Shown: positions 36,471 through 44,458, numbered from the stretch's first letter. The stretch: DNA of 64,000 nucleotides from JAWHTC01 sp032586155 (GCF_032586155.1 NZ_JAWHTC010000003.1:124001-188000), one strand, 5' to 3'. Numbers and translations: made by a program. The notes: a model not told the origin generated them from the sequence alone.

Positions 36471-37060
36471 GCCGCCCTCCGGTCATCGATTTCCATCAGC
36501 GCATCGAGCGGCACGCGGTAGGGCTGCATGGCGTCGAAATCCTCGCAATTGCCGCAGTTCTGCACGATCGCGAAGGTGTCGCAGGCATCCTTGAGGATGA
36601 CCCGGAAGGTGCCGCCGAGGCCCGAGGGCACCTCGTAGGTCCCGCCGATGAGATAGTCCGAGGCCCGGCGCACGAAGACGCGGATGCTGTGGCCATCGGT
36701 GGCGAGCCGGATCGCACCCCGCCCCCGGTCGATGAGCACCTGCACGTCATCCAGGATGTCGGTGTAGAACTGGCCGGTCAGATCGCGAAACGCCATGCGG
36801 CGCTGCGCCATCCAGTCGGTGTCCCGAAACGGGTTCATGCCATCGGCGAAAGCAAAGGACGGATCGGCCTGCTCGGTGGTGACGATACGGGTGGTCGTGC
36901 CATCGATGCCGTTTGAGCGCAGATGCACGCCATTGCCGACGATGAGGATCAGGGCGGGCCTGTCCACGGGCCCGTTCCAGTTGGGCAGGAAGGTTTTGCA
37001 GGCGCGTGCATGGGCGATCTGCGCCGCAACAGCGGACGCAGAGAACTTGAGAATAGCCAT
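36467..37060 (-). CDS. Hypothetical 197-residue protein
   Basis: Begins MAILKFSASAVAAQIAHARACK at 37060, with a ribosome site (AAAGACATCCCC upstream is weak). It contains LILIVGNGVHLRSNGIDGTTTRIVT and a Cys pair in NCGNCEDFDAM. No membrane segment or known domain. It lies downstream of the large ParB-like gene, separated by an 11-bp GC-rich stem, and overlaps the next gene by four bases. Confidence 0.7.
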   Translation of the reverse strand: MAILKFSASAVAAQIAHARACKTFLPNWNGPVDRPALILIVGNGVHLRSNGIDGTTTRIVTTEQADPSFAFADGMNPFRDTDWMAQRRMAFRDLTGQFYTDILDDVQVLIDRGRGAIRLATDGHSIRVFVRRASDYLIGGTYEVPSGLGGTFRVILKDACDTFAIVQNCGNCEDFDAMQPYRVPLDALMEIDDRRAA

Positions 37061-37091
37061 GGGGATGTCTTTCTGTTCGGTTTGGAAGGGT

Positions 37092-37123
37092 CGACCCGCG
37101 CGGGGAATGCCTCGCGCGGGTCG
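37092..37123. terminator. GC-rich stem-loop after the ParB-like gene
   Basis: CGACCCGCGCG at 37092-37102 pairs with CGCGCGGGTCG at 37113-37123 over a 10-base loop. It lies just past the ParB-like stop on the minus strand. There is no clear T-tract, so it is either a weak terminator or part of the leader of the next gene. Confidence 0.5.
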
Positions 37124-37132
37124 CGTGATGGC

Positions 37133-39115
37133 TCAGGCCGCTTGCGCGACCTCGCTGTCAGGCTCCGGGGTTTCCACAGTGGGCTCCGCCTCGTCACAGG
37201 CGACACCGGCGGTCTGCATCATCGGCGGGCACCAGGCGGCCACGGCAGCGCGCTGTGTATCCGTGAGCGTGGCGAAGGGCTCGGCGAAGAGCTTGTCGCA
37301 GAAGGCCACGATCTCCTTCTTGCTCGACGAGGCCAGCGTCACAGCCTCCTGGGCCAGACCCAGATCCTCGCCGAGGATCTTCAGGAGCCAGGCCTTCTTG
37401 AAGCGGTTGAAGAGGGCCGCATTCGGCGTCCAGTGGGCGCGAATGTCGGGCATGATCTCGATCTCGAACGCATGCATCAGGCTGTCGCGCTGGCGGTCCC
37501 GCGCGAAGCAGGACTGCGTGGTGCTGGCCGTGGCATAGGCCACGAGCTTGGCCTTCTCGCCGGCCTCCAGCGCGCGAAACGCCGCGAACTGATCGGCGGG
37601 CGCGCGGGTGTCATCGAGCCACGAGAGATCAAGCGCATCATGCGCCGCCGCCACCTGCTCGAGCGAGGTCTCGTCGATCTCGTCCATCTTGGCATGGCTG
37701 CGGTATTCCTTGCGGGCATCGATCTTGATCGCCTGCGTGACACTCATGCCGCTGGCCAGAACATCACTGACCAGCTTGAAGAGCGTCAGATCGAGCGTGG
37801 CCTCCGGATGCAGCGCCATTGCGGCGCCGAGGGCCATGGCCCGCTCGGTCTTGAGGTCCTCTGCCAGCGAGGCCGGGTAGGTGATGTCGCCGGCGTCCGG
37901 GGCCTCCTCCCCGGTCGGGTTGGCCGAGGAGCCGCGCGCGCCCTCCTCTTTGACGGTGTCCTCGGGGCGGACGAGGCCCACATGGAGCGTGATCTGCCCG
38001 CCCGACCAAGACGCGATCACCCCGGACCGCGCAAAGTCCTCGGCGCTGTAGGCCTCCTGCAGATCGCGGGCTTCCTCTTCCAAGGCATCCACGCGCTCGT
38101 AAAGGGCATTGTAGGCACCGTCCTCGAGCCCCTCATCCTCCATCTCGAGCTGCAGTTTCTCGAGTTCTGCGGTGATCTCATCGATGCGCTTTTGCGCAGC
38201 CTCATCAGGCTCGATCGGGCCGGGATAGACGCGGCCGTAGTCGGCCATGGTCGCGTAGTCATAGCGCACCATCGCATCGGCCCAGGCAAAGCCCAGCTTT
38301 ATGCGGGCCTCTTCGGCGGCGGCACTGAGCTTCTCGAGCAGGATGGTCTCGACCAGCGCCGCATCCTCAAGCACGGAATGCTCTTCCAGAAGGTCAGCCG
38401 CGACAGCACCGCCACGCGCCTCGTAGTCTTCGCGCACGAAAGCCCCGATATCGTCGCTGACCTGCACGCCGCGGGATTTGAGCGCCTGTCGAACGGTATA
38501 GGCCTGCAGATAGCCGCCGTCCTTCGTGAGCGCCTCGAAGACCTCGCGCTGCGCCTCCTGGCTCGGGTGCTCGGCAAAGGCTTTCATCGTGTCGAGGGTG
38601 ATCACCTTGGCCCGGGCCGCGGCGCGGATGTCGGGGTGGATCAGGCCATAGCGCAATCGGCCTTTCACGGCGGCGACGGTCGTGCCGAATGTTTTGGCGA
38701 TCGTCTCGGGCGTCTGGCCGTCGACCTCCATCATCCGGGCGAAGGCCTCGAACTCGTCGATTGCGTTCATCGGCGCCTGGGTGACGTTCTCGGCGAGCGA
38801 CAGCGCCGTGGTGACGTCGCAGTCTTCCGGCACAAGGCGGCAGTCCACCTTGGTCTTCGCCGTGAAGCCCTTGATGGCCTTGTCAGCGACCAGCTCCTTC
38901 AGCGCGGCATGCCGCCGGCCACCGGCCAGCACGGCGTATTTGCCGTCGAACTTCTGGACCAGGATCGGCTGCAAGAGGCCCAGAACGGCGATGCTGGCCT
39001 TCAGATGCGCGATGTTCTCGGGATCATAGGTTTCCGGCGCGTTGCTGCGCACATTGGCGGGATGCGGGACCAGATCGCCGATAGCGACGGTAAGGGGAGC
39101 AAAGCTTATGGTCAT
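37133..39115 (-). CDS. Large ParB/Spo0J-domain protein (not RepB)
   Basis: A 660-residue protein with a ParB-type N-terminal domain: LVPHPANVRSN, ENIAHLKASIAVLGLLQPILV, the CTP-binding-like AGGRRHAALKELV and SLAENVTQAPMNAIDEFEAF. An HTH follows (TPETIAKTFGTTVAAVKGRL). The long C-terminal half includes a coiled coil (DEAAQKRIDEITAELEKLQLEME). The true partition protein of this plasmid is RepB at 44459, so this is a second, solitary ParB-like protein without a ParA. Such solitary forms on conjugative elements have been linked to nuclease or regulatory roles; none is shown here. Confidence 0.85.
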   Translation of the reverse strand: MTISFAPLTVAIGDLVPHPANVRSNAPETYDPENIAHLKASIAVLGLLQPILVQKFDGKYAVLAGGRRHAALKELVADKAIKGFTAKTKVDCRLVPEDCDVTTALSLAENVTQAPMNAIDEFEAFARMMEVDGQTPETIAKTFGTTVAAVKGRLRYGLIHPDIRAAARAKVITLDTMKAFAEHPSQEAQREVFEALTKDGGYLQAYTVRQALKSRGVQVSDDIGAFVREDYEARGGAVAADLLEEHSVLEDAALVETILLEKLSAAAEEARIKLGFAWADAMVRYDYATMADYGRVYPGPIEPDEAAQKRIDEITAELEKLQLEMEDEGLEDGAYNALYERVDALEEEARDLQEAYSAEDFARSGVIASWSGGQITLHVGLVRPEDTVKEEGARGSSANPTGEEAPDAGDITYPASLAEDLKTERAMALGAAMALHPEATLDLTLFKLVSDVLASGMSVTQAIKIDARKEYRSHAKMDEIDETSLEQVAAAHDALDLSWLDDTRAPADQFAAFRALEAGEKAKLVAYATASTTQSCFARDRQRDSLMHAFEIEIMPDIRAHWTPNAALFNRFKKAWLLKILGEDLGLAQEAVTLASSSKKEIVAFCDKLFAEPFATLTDTQRAAVAAWCPPMMQTAGVACDEAEPTVETPEPDSEVAQAA

Positions 39116-39195
39116 GGGATATCCTTCCAGGAGGGTGAGGTGTGGCCCGCGCGCTCACGCGCGTGACCAATCCCCGGCTTCAGGGATCACCACGA

Positions 39196-39215
39196 CAAAA
39201 GGCCCACTTTCCCTT
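39196..39215. repeat. Leader hairpin-like AAAAGGCCCACTTTCCCTTT
   Basis: An imperfect member of the recurring set (AAAGGCCCACTTT, then CCCTTTG), about 85 bases upstream of the ParB-like start. Confidence 0.45.
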
Positions 39216-39270
39216 TGAGGGGTCAGCGGGCCTTCATCGTCTCAGATGTCAGGGTGAGGAGTCCCCTGCC

Positions 39271-39660
39271 CTACCAGTCGCGCGCCAGCATGATGGTCAG
39301 CACGCGCATGGTGGTGGCAGGATTGTCCGGGGTCTCAGCCCCGTAGCGGAAATCCGAGTCTGCTTCATAGAGATCGATTTTCCAGAACACGGTCTCGCCC
39401 CGGATCTCGACCGCCCCGAAATCGTGCCATCCCTCGGGATCATTCTCAGGCTCGAATGTATCGAACGCACCGGTGGCCTTCACCGCCTCGGCCATGAAGC
39501 CATCGCCGGCCTCCATAAGCGAGCGGGTGACATGCATCCGGCCCTGGATGGGCTGCGCGGGCGGCACTCCAAGGCACGCGAGCTTGCGAAACGCGTCGTT
39601 CTGCGCCGCGATCACACTCGGATCCGGACGGTCTGGCTGGGGTTGAATGGTCATGGACAT
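39271..39660 (-). CDS. DUF3768 protein
   Basis: A 129-residue protein (start 39660; a second ATG is at 39654). The DUF3768 pattern is visible: IAAQNDAFRKLACLG, GRMHVTRSLME, then FDTFEPENDPEGWHDFGAVEIRGETVFWKIDLYE and a final TIMLARDW. The family is frequent on alphaproteobacterial plasmids and has no known function. AAGGAGA lies before the start. A hairpin (39696-39707) precedes it. Confidence 0.88.
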   Translation of the reverse strand: MSMTIQPQPDRPDPSVIAAQNDAFRKLACLGVPPAQPIQGRMHVTRSLMEAGDGFMAEAVKATGAFDTFEPENDPEGWHDFGAVEIRGETVFWKIDLYEADSDFRYGAETPDNPATTMRVLTIMLARDW

Positions 39661-39695
39661 GGGGATCTCCTTTGAGAAGTTGAAACACCCTTCCC

Positions 39696-39707
39696 AAAGC
39701 CTGCTTT
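39696..39707. repeat. Leader hairpin AAAGC-CT-GCTTT
   Basis: A 5-bp stem followed by TTCTTTTCC, 36 bases upstream of the DUF3768 start and downstream of the next gene. Member of the recurring set. Confidence 0.6.
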
Positions 39708-39747
39708 TTCTTTTCCGTGCGGCGGATGAATCGAGGCCGAAGGCGCC

Positions 39748-39957
39748 CTACCCGAGCAGCCCCTTGGGTCTGTAATTCGGGTTGGGGATGGTTTCGATCC
39801 AGCCGCCCTGTTCCTTGATGCTCTCGAGCGCTGCCGAGAACGGATAAGCGCCCTCGGACGGGCTCCACCAATAGGCATCGCGTTTGAAGGTGATGATCTT
39901 GCGGCGGCCGTCTTCGAAGCAGGCCACCCGCAGCGTCTTGGGTTCCTTGCGTGACAT
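39748..39957 (-). CDS. Hypothetical 69-residue protein
   Basis: A small basic protein, MSRKEPKTLRVACFEDGRRKIITFKRDAYWW..., with an aromatic centre and a C-terminal IETIPNPNYRPKGLLG. No signal peptide or membrane segment. It follows the ArdC-like gene by 23 bases on the same strand, and a GGAGACTC ribosome site is visible. No family recognised. Confidence 0.65.
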   Translation of the reverse strand: MSRKEPKTLRVACFEDGRRKIITFKRDAYWWSPSEGAYPFSAALESIKEQGGWIETIPNPNYRPKGLLG

Positions 39958-39980
39958 GCGAGTCTCCGTTCTCCGTGTGG

Positions 39981-40919
39981 TCAGGCGGCCTCGGCACTGC
40001 GCCCTGCCCTGCCCGTTTCCGATCTGGCGATCAGATAGTCGCAGGCGCGCTGCGCGTCCGCGGCGTGCCGGAAGATCGCGCCCTTGTCCGACCGAAGAAC
40101 GCGCAACCAGTTGTGGAGGTAGGCGGCATTCATCTCGAGCGTATGCGCCGTGAAGCCGAGCGTCTGACCCAGGAACACCGAGGTCAATTCTGCGACGATC
40201 TCTTCGCGCGCGTAAGAGGTGTTGCCGAATTTCGAGAGACCGAAATCTCGGTTCAGTCGATGCGGGGCTTTCGTGGCATGGGCCAGCTCATGGGCCCAGA
40301 CCCCGTAGAAATTGCGCGGGTCCTGGAACCGCGTGATGGACGGCATGTAGACCTTGTCCACGGGGGGCAAATAGTACGCTTCCGTTCCTGTGAAGACGGT
40401 CGTGATGTCGATGGCATCGAAAAACGCCTGCATGTGCGGGATGGGCTCGGACGGCGGATGCTCGGGCACGGGCTCCGGATCGGGGAAGAAGCTGTCGGGC
40501 AAGCCCTCGATCTGGCAGGCATTGAACACGCGGTAGGATTTCTGGAAGCGGAAGATACGGGCTTCCTCGGAGTGATCATCCCCGTCGCTGTGATCATGCT
40601 CATCGCCGGCGTCTCTCCGGCTTTGACCGTAATAGACGACGACAGAGGACTTCTCGCCCTTGCGAACCTTTGCATCCAACGCATTGGCCTGCGGCAACGT
40701 CATCCAGAAGGGAGAGCTGTGGCCCGCCATCACGGTCCGCATCGTCAGCAGGAAGTTGTTCACCCCCTGGTACGGTTCTCCGCCCACGCGCAGGGGGCGA
40801 GAGCTGCCACCTGCGGTCCAGGGCTTGCGCCACGGCAGGACGCCGCGCTCGATGATGCGGATGATTTCGTTTGTGATGACCTCGGAGGCATCGAATTTGG
40901 GCGTGCGGGATCGGGCCAT
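39981..40919 (-). CDS. ardC: ArdC-like antirestriction protein
   Basis: A 312-residue protein from MARSRTPKFDASEV (40919). The N-terminal ~130 residues are the ArdC ssDNA-binding domain (ITNEIIRIIERGVLPWRKPW...GGEPYQGVNNFLL). The C-terminal part is a zincin-like metallopeptidase with ELAHATK at the HExxH position and EEIVAELTSVFL as the third-ligand region; the first motif reads WAHELAHATKAPHR. ArdC proteins coat the entering single strand and protect it from host restriction during conjugation. This supports reading the block as a leading-region anti-defence cluster. Confidence 0.9.
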   Translation of the reverse strand: MARSRTPKFDASEVITNEIIRIIERGVLPWRKPWTAGGSSRPLRVGGEPYQGVNNFLLTMRTVMAGHSSPFWMTLPQANALDAKVRKGEKSSVVVYYGQSRRDAGDEHDHSDGDDHSEEARIFRFQKSYRVFNACQIEGLPDSFFPDPEPVPEHPPSEPIPHMQAFFDAIDITTVFTGTEAYYLPPVDKVYMPSITRFQDPRNFYGVWAHELAHATKAPHRLNRDFGLSKFGNTSYAREEIVAELTSVFLGQTLGFTAHTLEMNAAYLHNWLRVLRSDKGAIFRHAADAQRACDYLIARSETGRAGRSAEAA

Positions 40920-40959
40920 GGCTGGCGTCCTTTCGAGTTTTGGTGAGAGGGAGTGGTGA

Positions 40960-41445
40960 TCAAGTTGACTGACGGGGGCGTGGATCGTTGGCGATCCTGC
41001 CACCGAGGGCTTCGACCATGTCGATGTAGGTGGTCAGCGACACGGACCTGCCGGGACCCGAAGAGTCAGGGTCGACCGATCCGTCCCGCGTCACCCGCGG
41101 CAGGTTCGCGAAGGCAATCACATCGGTGACGGGTCGGATATCGATAAACGGGGTCCCTCGTGCGACCGCAAGAGTGGCCAAGGGAAAGCGCTCGATTGGC
41201 GCGAAGGTTGAAACGGTGGTCCAACCGAGATGGATGAATGTCTCACCCTCTCCGCAGATCACATGGGCATTCGGCAGCGTCGCCGCCTGCTTCAGATAGC
41301 CGAGGTCACGCAGGACAGTCTCGCGCTCGAGCTGCTGTGCCCGGCCCGTCTGGCCGGTTCGGCGTAGTTCCTTGTGTCGCCACCACGAGGCAGCGGTCGT
41401 GCGCAACACGCGCAAGACACCTGTTTGCATTGGAATGCCCTTCAT
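40960..41445 (-). CDS. Hypothetical protein upstream of ardC
   Basis: A 161-residue protein (ATG at 41445; another at 41430). The N-terminus is basic (VLRTTAASWWRHKELRRTGQTGRAQQ), followed by LGYLKQAATLPNAHVICGEGETFIHLGWTTVST. It stops 40 bases before the ArdC start on the same strand, so the two may be cotranscribed. I do not recognise a family. Confidence 0.65.
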   Translation of the reverse strand: MKGIPMQTGVLRVLRTTAASWWRHKELRRTGQTGRAQQLERETVLRDLGYLKQAATLPNAHVICGEGETFIHLGWTTVSTFAPIERFPLATLAVARGTPFIDIRPVTDVIAFANLPRVTRDGSVDPDSSGPGRSVSLTTYIDMVEALGGRIANDPRPRQST

Positions 41446-41722
41446 CAGGAAAGACAGACCGGAACCCGGCCCGGACCCATCCGAGGGACCCCAAAGGCCC
41501 TCATCCGTCAGTCACAAAACCCGAAGAACACTTTCTCTTTTTCCGGCCCCTTTGGGCACACAACAAAACCGAAAAGCCCGGCCCTTCTGCCGAAGCCATT
41601 GATTTCATACAGCAATTCTAGATCGGCACCCAAGATCGGCAACGCATATCGGCAAAACCTTGCCTGCGGTTCCAAAATGTGTATATTTTTCAATTGCTTT
41701 GCAAACATGGAAGATCGGCAAA
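41446..41722. promoter_or_regulatory. Divergent region with phased ATCGGCA repeats before fic
   Basis: Four ATCGGCA copies lie at 41622-41628, 41635-41641, 41648-41654 and 41714-41720. The first three are spaced exactly 13 bases apart and the last abuts the fic start. AT-rich DNA with TATATTTT (41683-41690) between the third and fourth may hold the -10. The layout fits an operator array for a repressor, possibly the winged-helix end of Fic itself. Confidence 0.55.
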
Positions 41723-42925
41723 ATGCTGGAAACACCCGCCAGGATCGAACCCTGCTTCTTCGAGGAGCATATTCCTACAGAACTGGCAGACCTTTCGGTC
41801 GACATCCAGAGGGAAGCCACCGGGCTGGGACAAGGATTGCATCCTGATAGCGCAGCCGAACTTGCCGATCTCGTCCGTGTGATGAACTGCTACTACTCCA
41901 ACTTGATCGAAGGACATAACACCCGCCCCCGCGACATCGAAAGGGCGCTGGCTGGTGCCGAGCTTGAGGAAGAAACCCGCCCTCTCGCCCTTGAGGCCCG
42001 GGCGCACGTCATCGTTCAACGGGCCATCGATGAGATGCATCGCATAGGCACCCTTCCCTGCCCCACATCTGTCGAATTCCTGACTTGGGTCCATAAGAGC
42101 TTCTACGACGAGATGCCGGATGAGTTTCGGGTCATCGAACATCCCGACGGCACACAAGAGCCCATCGTTCCGGGACGCATGCGCCAGGATGATGATCGGG
42201 AAGTTGCGGTCGGGCGCCACCTACCTCCTTCATCGTCGCGCGTCGCGGCATTCATGGACCATTTCGACAAACGATTTCAGATTGCGGCGCGGTCTTCGAG
42301 CGGACGGATCATCGCGATCGCCTCTGCACATCACCGGCTCAACTACATCCACCCTTTCCCGGATCGTAACGGCCGTGTCAGCAGACTGATGTCTCATGCC
42401 ATGGCCCTCACAGCGGGGATTGGTGGCCAAGGGCTCTGGTCCGTATCACGTGGGCTGGCCCGCGGGCTAACCGATCGGGGCGAGTACAAACGGATGATGG
42501 ATCTGGCCGACAGTCCACGCCGCGGAGACCGCGACGGACGGGGGAACCTGTCAGAAGCGGCACTGAAGACGTTTAGTGAATGGTTCCTAAAGGTGACGCT
42601 CGACCAGATCACCTTCTCAACAAGATTGTTCGATCTCGGCGGATTAGACCAACGGTATCGTCGTCTTGTTGCAGATACCATCGATGACAAGCGAGCGCCG
42701 GAACTAATCTCGGCGGTTCTTCGGCATGGGGCACTGGAACGAGGCGATGCGCAGATTGTGCTCAAGACGTCCGAGCGTACTGCTCGCAACACGCTGAGTA
42801 AACTGACCGCCGCCGGATACCTTACTTCCGCCTCGCCGAAGACGCCAGTTCGGTTGGCGTTTCCGTTGGATTATCGAGAGCGGCTCTTTCCAAACCTCTT
42901 TGGAGATGGTGACCTGACTGTGTGA
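41723..42925 (+). CDS. fic: Fic-domain AMP transferase with C-terminal winged helix
   Basis: A 400-residue protein from MLETPARIEP (41723). It has an N-terminal Fic_N region with the inhibitory helix SNLIEG (S-x3-E-G), the active-site motif HPFPDRNGRVSR, and a C-terminal winged helix (GDAQIVLKTSERTARNTLSKLTAAGYL). Fic enzymes usually attach AMP to target proteins; the canonical motif has Gly where this one has Arg (PDRNGR), which may change activity. The winged helix and the repeats upstream suggest autoregulation. It lies next to repC but is convergent with it. Confidence 0.88.
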   Translation: MLETPARIEPCFFEEHIPTELADLSVDIQREATGLGQGLHPDSAAELADLVRVMNCYYSNLIEGHNTRPRDIERALAGAELEEETRPLALEARAHVIVQRAIDEMHRIGTLPCPTSVEFLTWVHKSFYDEMPDEFRVIEHPDGTQEPIVPGRMRQDDDREVAVGRHLPPSSSRVAAFMDHFDKRFQIAARSSSGRIIAIASAHHRLNYIHPFPDRNGRVSRLMSHAMALTAGIGGQGLWSVSRGLARGLTDRGEYKRMMDLADSPRRGDRDGRGNLSEAALKTFSEWFLKVTLDQITFSTRLFDLGGLDQRYRRLVADTIDDKRAPELISAVLRHGALERGDAQIVLKTSERTARNTLSKLTAAGYLTSASPKTPVRLAFPLDYRERLFPNLFGDGDLTV

Positions 42926-42996
42926 TTTTCGTTAGTCCGCGCTCTGCGCAGGAAAGCGCACCCAGGGAGAAAGTGGATGGATCCCCTAAACAATGA

Positions 42997-43012
42997 GTTC
43001 ACAGCTGTGAAC
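42997..43012. other. parS: parS site 1 of the repABC system
   Basis: GTTCACAGCTGTGAAC is a perfect 16-bp palindrome and fits the repABC parS consensus GTT-N2-C-N-GC-N-G-N2-AAC. It lies downstream of repC. RepB should bind here for segregation. Confidence 0.9.
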
Positions 43013-43041
43013 TGCGTCTTGTTTCGTCGCGCAGAAGACAG

Positions 43042-43057
43042 GTTCACAGCTGTGAAC
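43042..43057. other. parS: parS site 2 of the repABC system
   Basis: A second identical copy of GTTCACAGCTGTGAAC, 45 bases from the first and just past the repC stop. Confidence 0.9.
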
Positions 43058-43060
43058 TTT

Positions 43061-44281
43061 TCATGCAGCGTCCTTTCTCATAAGGGCCATGATCATGGGA
43101 CCACAGGAGAATTCACCGAGTGCAGCCTTTGCAGACAGCGACCGCAAATACCCACCAGGTGACCGGATGTCGCCGAAGCGTTCCAACATTGCCAAGATGA
43201 CCACCGATGCCTCTTCCGGGCCCATGTACTGTTTGGCCTCATCCCACGCTGAAGGAGAGACCCCCATCATAGGTCTTATTACATCGGCAACCCTTACTAG
43301 ATCATGCCAGTGGCGCACAGGTCGTTCAGCGTAAGTTCGGTATTCAGAGCAAGCGGCCAAAACGAGACCAAGGGGTATTCTAGGTAGATTGTTATCGACC
43401 GAGACAGGCTCATCAGTACTACCCTCTGCAACCAGTGCTGCCGCCGGATCGGAGGCGCTGCCCTCGCCCTGCGCTTTTTCTAAGCGTGGTTCAAAAACAT
43501 AAGAGTCTTTATTTGAATTCTGATGGTGCTGCTCATTTGTGACTTCATTGGTGCTCATATCTTGTGATTGCACTGGTTCCAACAGGTCCCGAATGGCGTT
43601 GAGGGCTTCGGACAACGCAGATTCCATCTGCTGCAACTCTGCAAAGTCGAGCTTGCGGCGAAGGTCACGCGCCGTCAGGACGCATAGGTCGGACGCCTGG
43701 TCCCAGATGGCGCGGTCAGGGCGCAGAGAGCGGCCGTAGTCGACGAGACCCGCTAGATCACGGCGCATGAGGCTTACAGTGGTTCTAAGCCGCTTGTAGC
43801 GCTCCTCCGCAGCACGGACAGCCTCTGCGGCTTCGCACACTTCGACGAAGCGTTGGGCGAGGGGGGCCAGATCAAAGCCGAAAGCGATCTTTTCGTCGCC
43901 ATATCGGCGCGTGTAACGTTTGCCGTTGGGACTGTCGCGACGCACGACAAAACCGGTTTGCACCAGGTTCGCCAGATGCCGCCGCATGGTCGAGCAGGGC
44001 ATACCGTTCAGGCGCTCACAAATAGCCTTGTTGGACGGATGCACGACAGTTTCACTATGGTTCCCGCCAACGATCGTGGCCTGATGGAAACTGACCAATG
44101 CCTGAAGCACGCTCAAATCACGGTCGGACAAGCCGAAGGCGATACGGGCAGCGGCGAGTTCGCGAAGTGCTTCCCATTTGTTGACGCCGGAAGGGGGGAG
44201 GTCCTGTTGCGCGGCTGCCTGATATTGCAGAATGGCAGCATTTATGGGTCGCCTGAAAGGCGTTACGGGGGTGTAGTCCAT
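43061..44281 (-). CDS. repC: RepC replication initiator
   Basis: A 406-residue initiator typical of repABC plasmids. The N-terminal DNA-binding half has LAAARIAFGLSDRDLSVLQALVSFH and SNKAICERLNGMPCSTMRRHLANLVQTGFVVRRDSPNGKRY, which is a winged helix. The C-terminal half is conserved around PLGLVLAACSEYRTYAERPVRHWHDLVRVADVIRPMMGVS. It is the last gene of repABC, 177 bases downstream of repB, with the ctRNA region in that gap. The plasmid origin is expected within the gene. Confidence 0.95.
   Translation of the reverse strand: MDYTPVTPFRRPINAAILQYQAAAQQDLPPSGVNKWEALRELAAARIAFGLSDRDLSVLQALVSFHQATIVGGNHSETVVHPSNKAICERLNGMPCSTMRRHLANLVQTGFVVRRDSPNGKRYTRRYGDEKIAFGFDLAPLAQRFVEVCEAAEAVRAAEERYKRLRTTVSLMRRDLAGLVDYGRSLRPDRAIWDQASDLCVLTARDLRRKLDFAELQQMESALSEALNAIRDLLEPVQSQDMSTNEVTNEQHHQNSNKDSYVFEPRLEKAQGEGSASDPAAALVAEGSTDEPVSVDNNLPRIPLGLVLAACSEYRTYAERPVRHWHDLVRVADVIRPMMGVSPSAWDEAKQYMGPEEASVVILAMLERFGDIRSPGGYLRSLSAKAALGEFSCGPMIMALMRKDAA
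43480..43575. other. Candidate oriV core inside repC
   Basis: A markedly AT-rich patch in the middle of the otherwise GC-rich repC gene (AAAAACATAAGAGTCTTTAT and following). In studied repABC plasmids the origin lies in an AT-rich stretch in the middle of repC. Inferred from composition and position only. Confidence 0.4.
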
Positions 44282-44330
44282 TTTACATTCACTAAGACAA
44301 AGAAATCACGGTCCGCGAATCACTTAAGAC

Positions 44331-44425
44331 TTGCGAAAAACGGCGTCCGAGACTAACTTGAAAGTGCTAAGAACAAGTCAGGGTCTCGTAGGGCGGTCGC
44401 TTTGCGGGACCTTTTCTTTGGCTTT
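44331..44425 (+). ncRNA. Counter-transcribed RNA (incompatibility RNA) of repABC
   Basis: In the repB-repC gap, on the strand opposite to rep transcription, TTGCGA (44331-44336) and TAACTT (44354-44359) are spaced by 17 bases. About 60 bases later a stem GGTCTCG/CGGGACC (around 44382-44410) is followed by TTTTCTTT, a factor-independent terminator. Position, size and strand match the ctRNA that represses repC and sets copy number and incompatibility in repABC plasmids. Confidence 0.7.
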
Positions 44426-44458
44426 TTCGTGCCTCCTGTTTTCGGTTTCTGCTCTTCC

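Noticed and set aside
36923..39166. A 747-codon open frame on the plus strand
   Set aside because: It lies antisense to the ParB-like gene at 37133-39115, which has clear ParB and HTH motifs. The plus-strand product is His/Arg/Gly-rich with no domain, typical of antisense frames in GC-rich genes.
41617..41725. ATCGGCA repeats as a CRISPR array or replication iterons
   Set aside because: Units are only 7-12 bases at 13-base spacing with no spacers, and the replicon is repABC, whose origin lies in repC. An operator array is a simpler reading.
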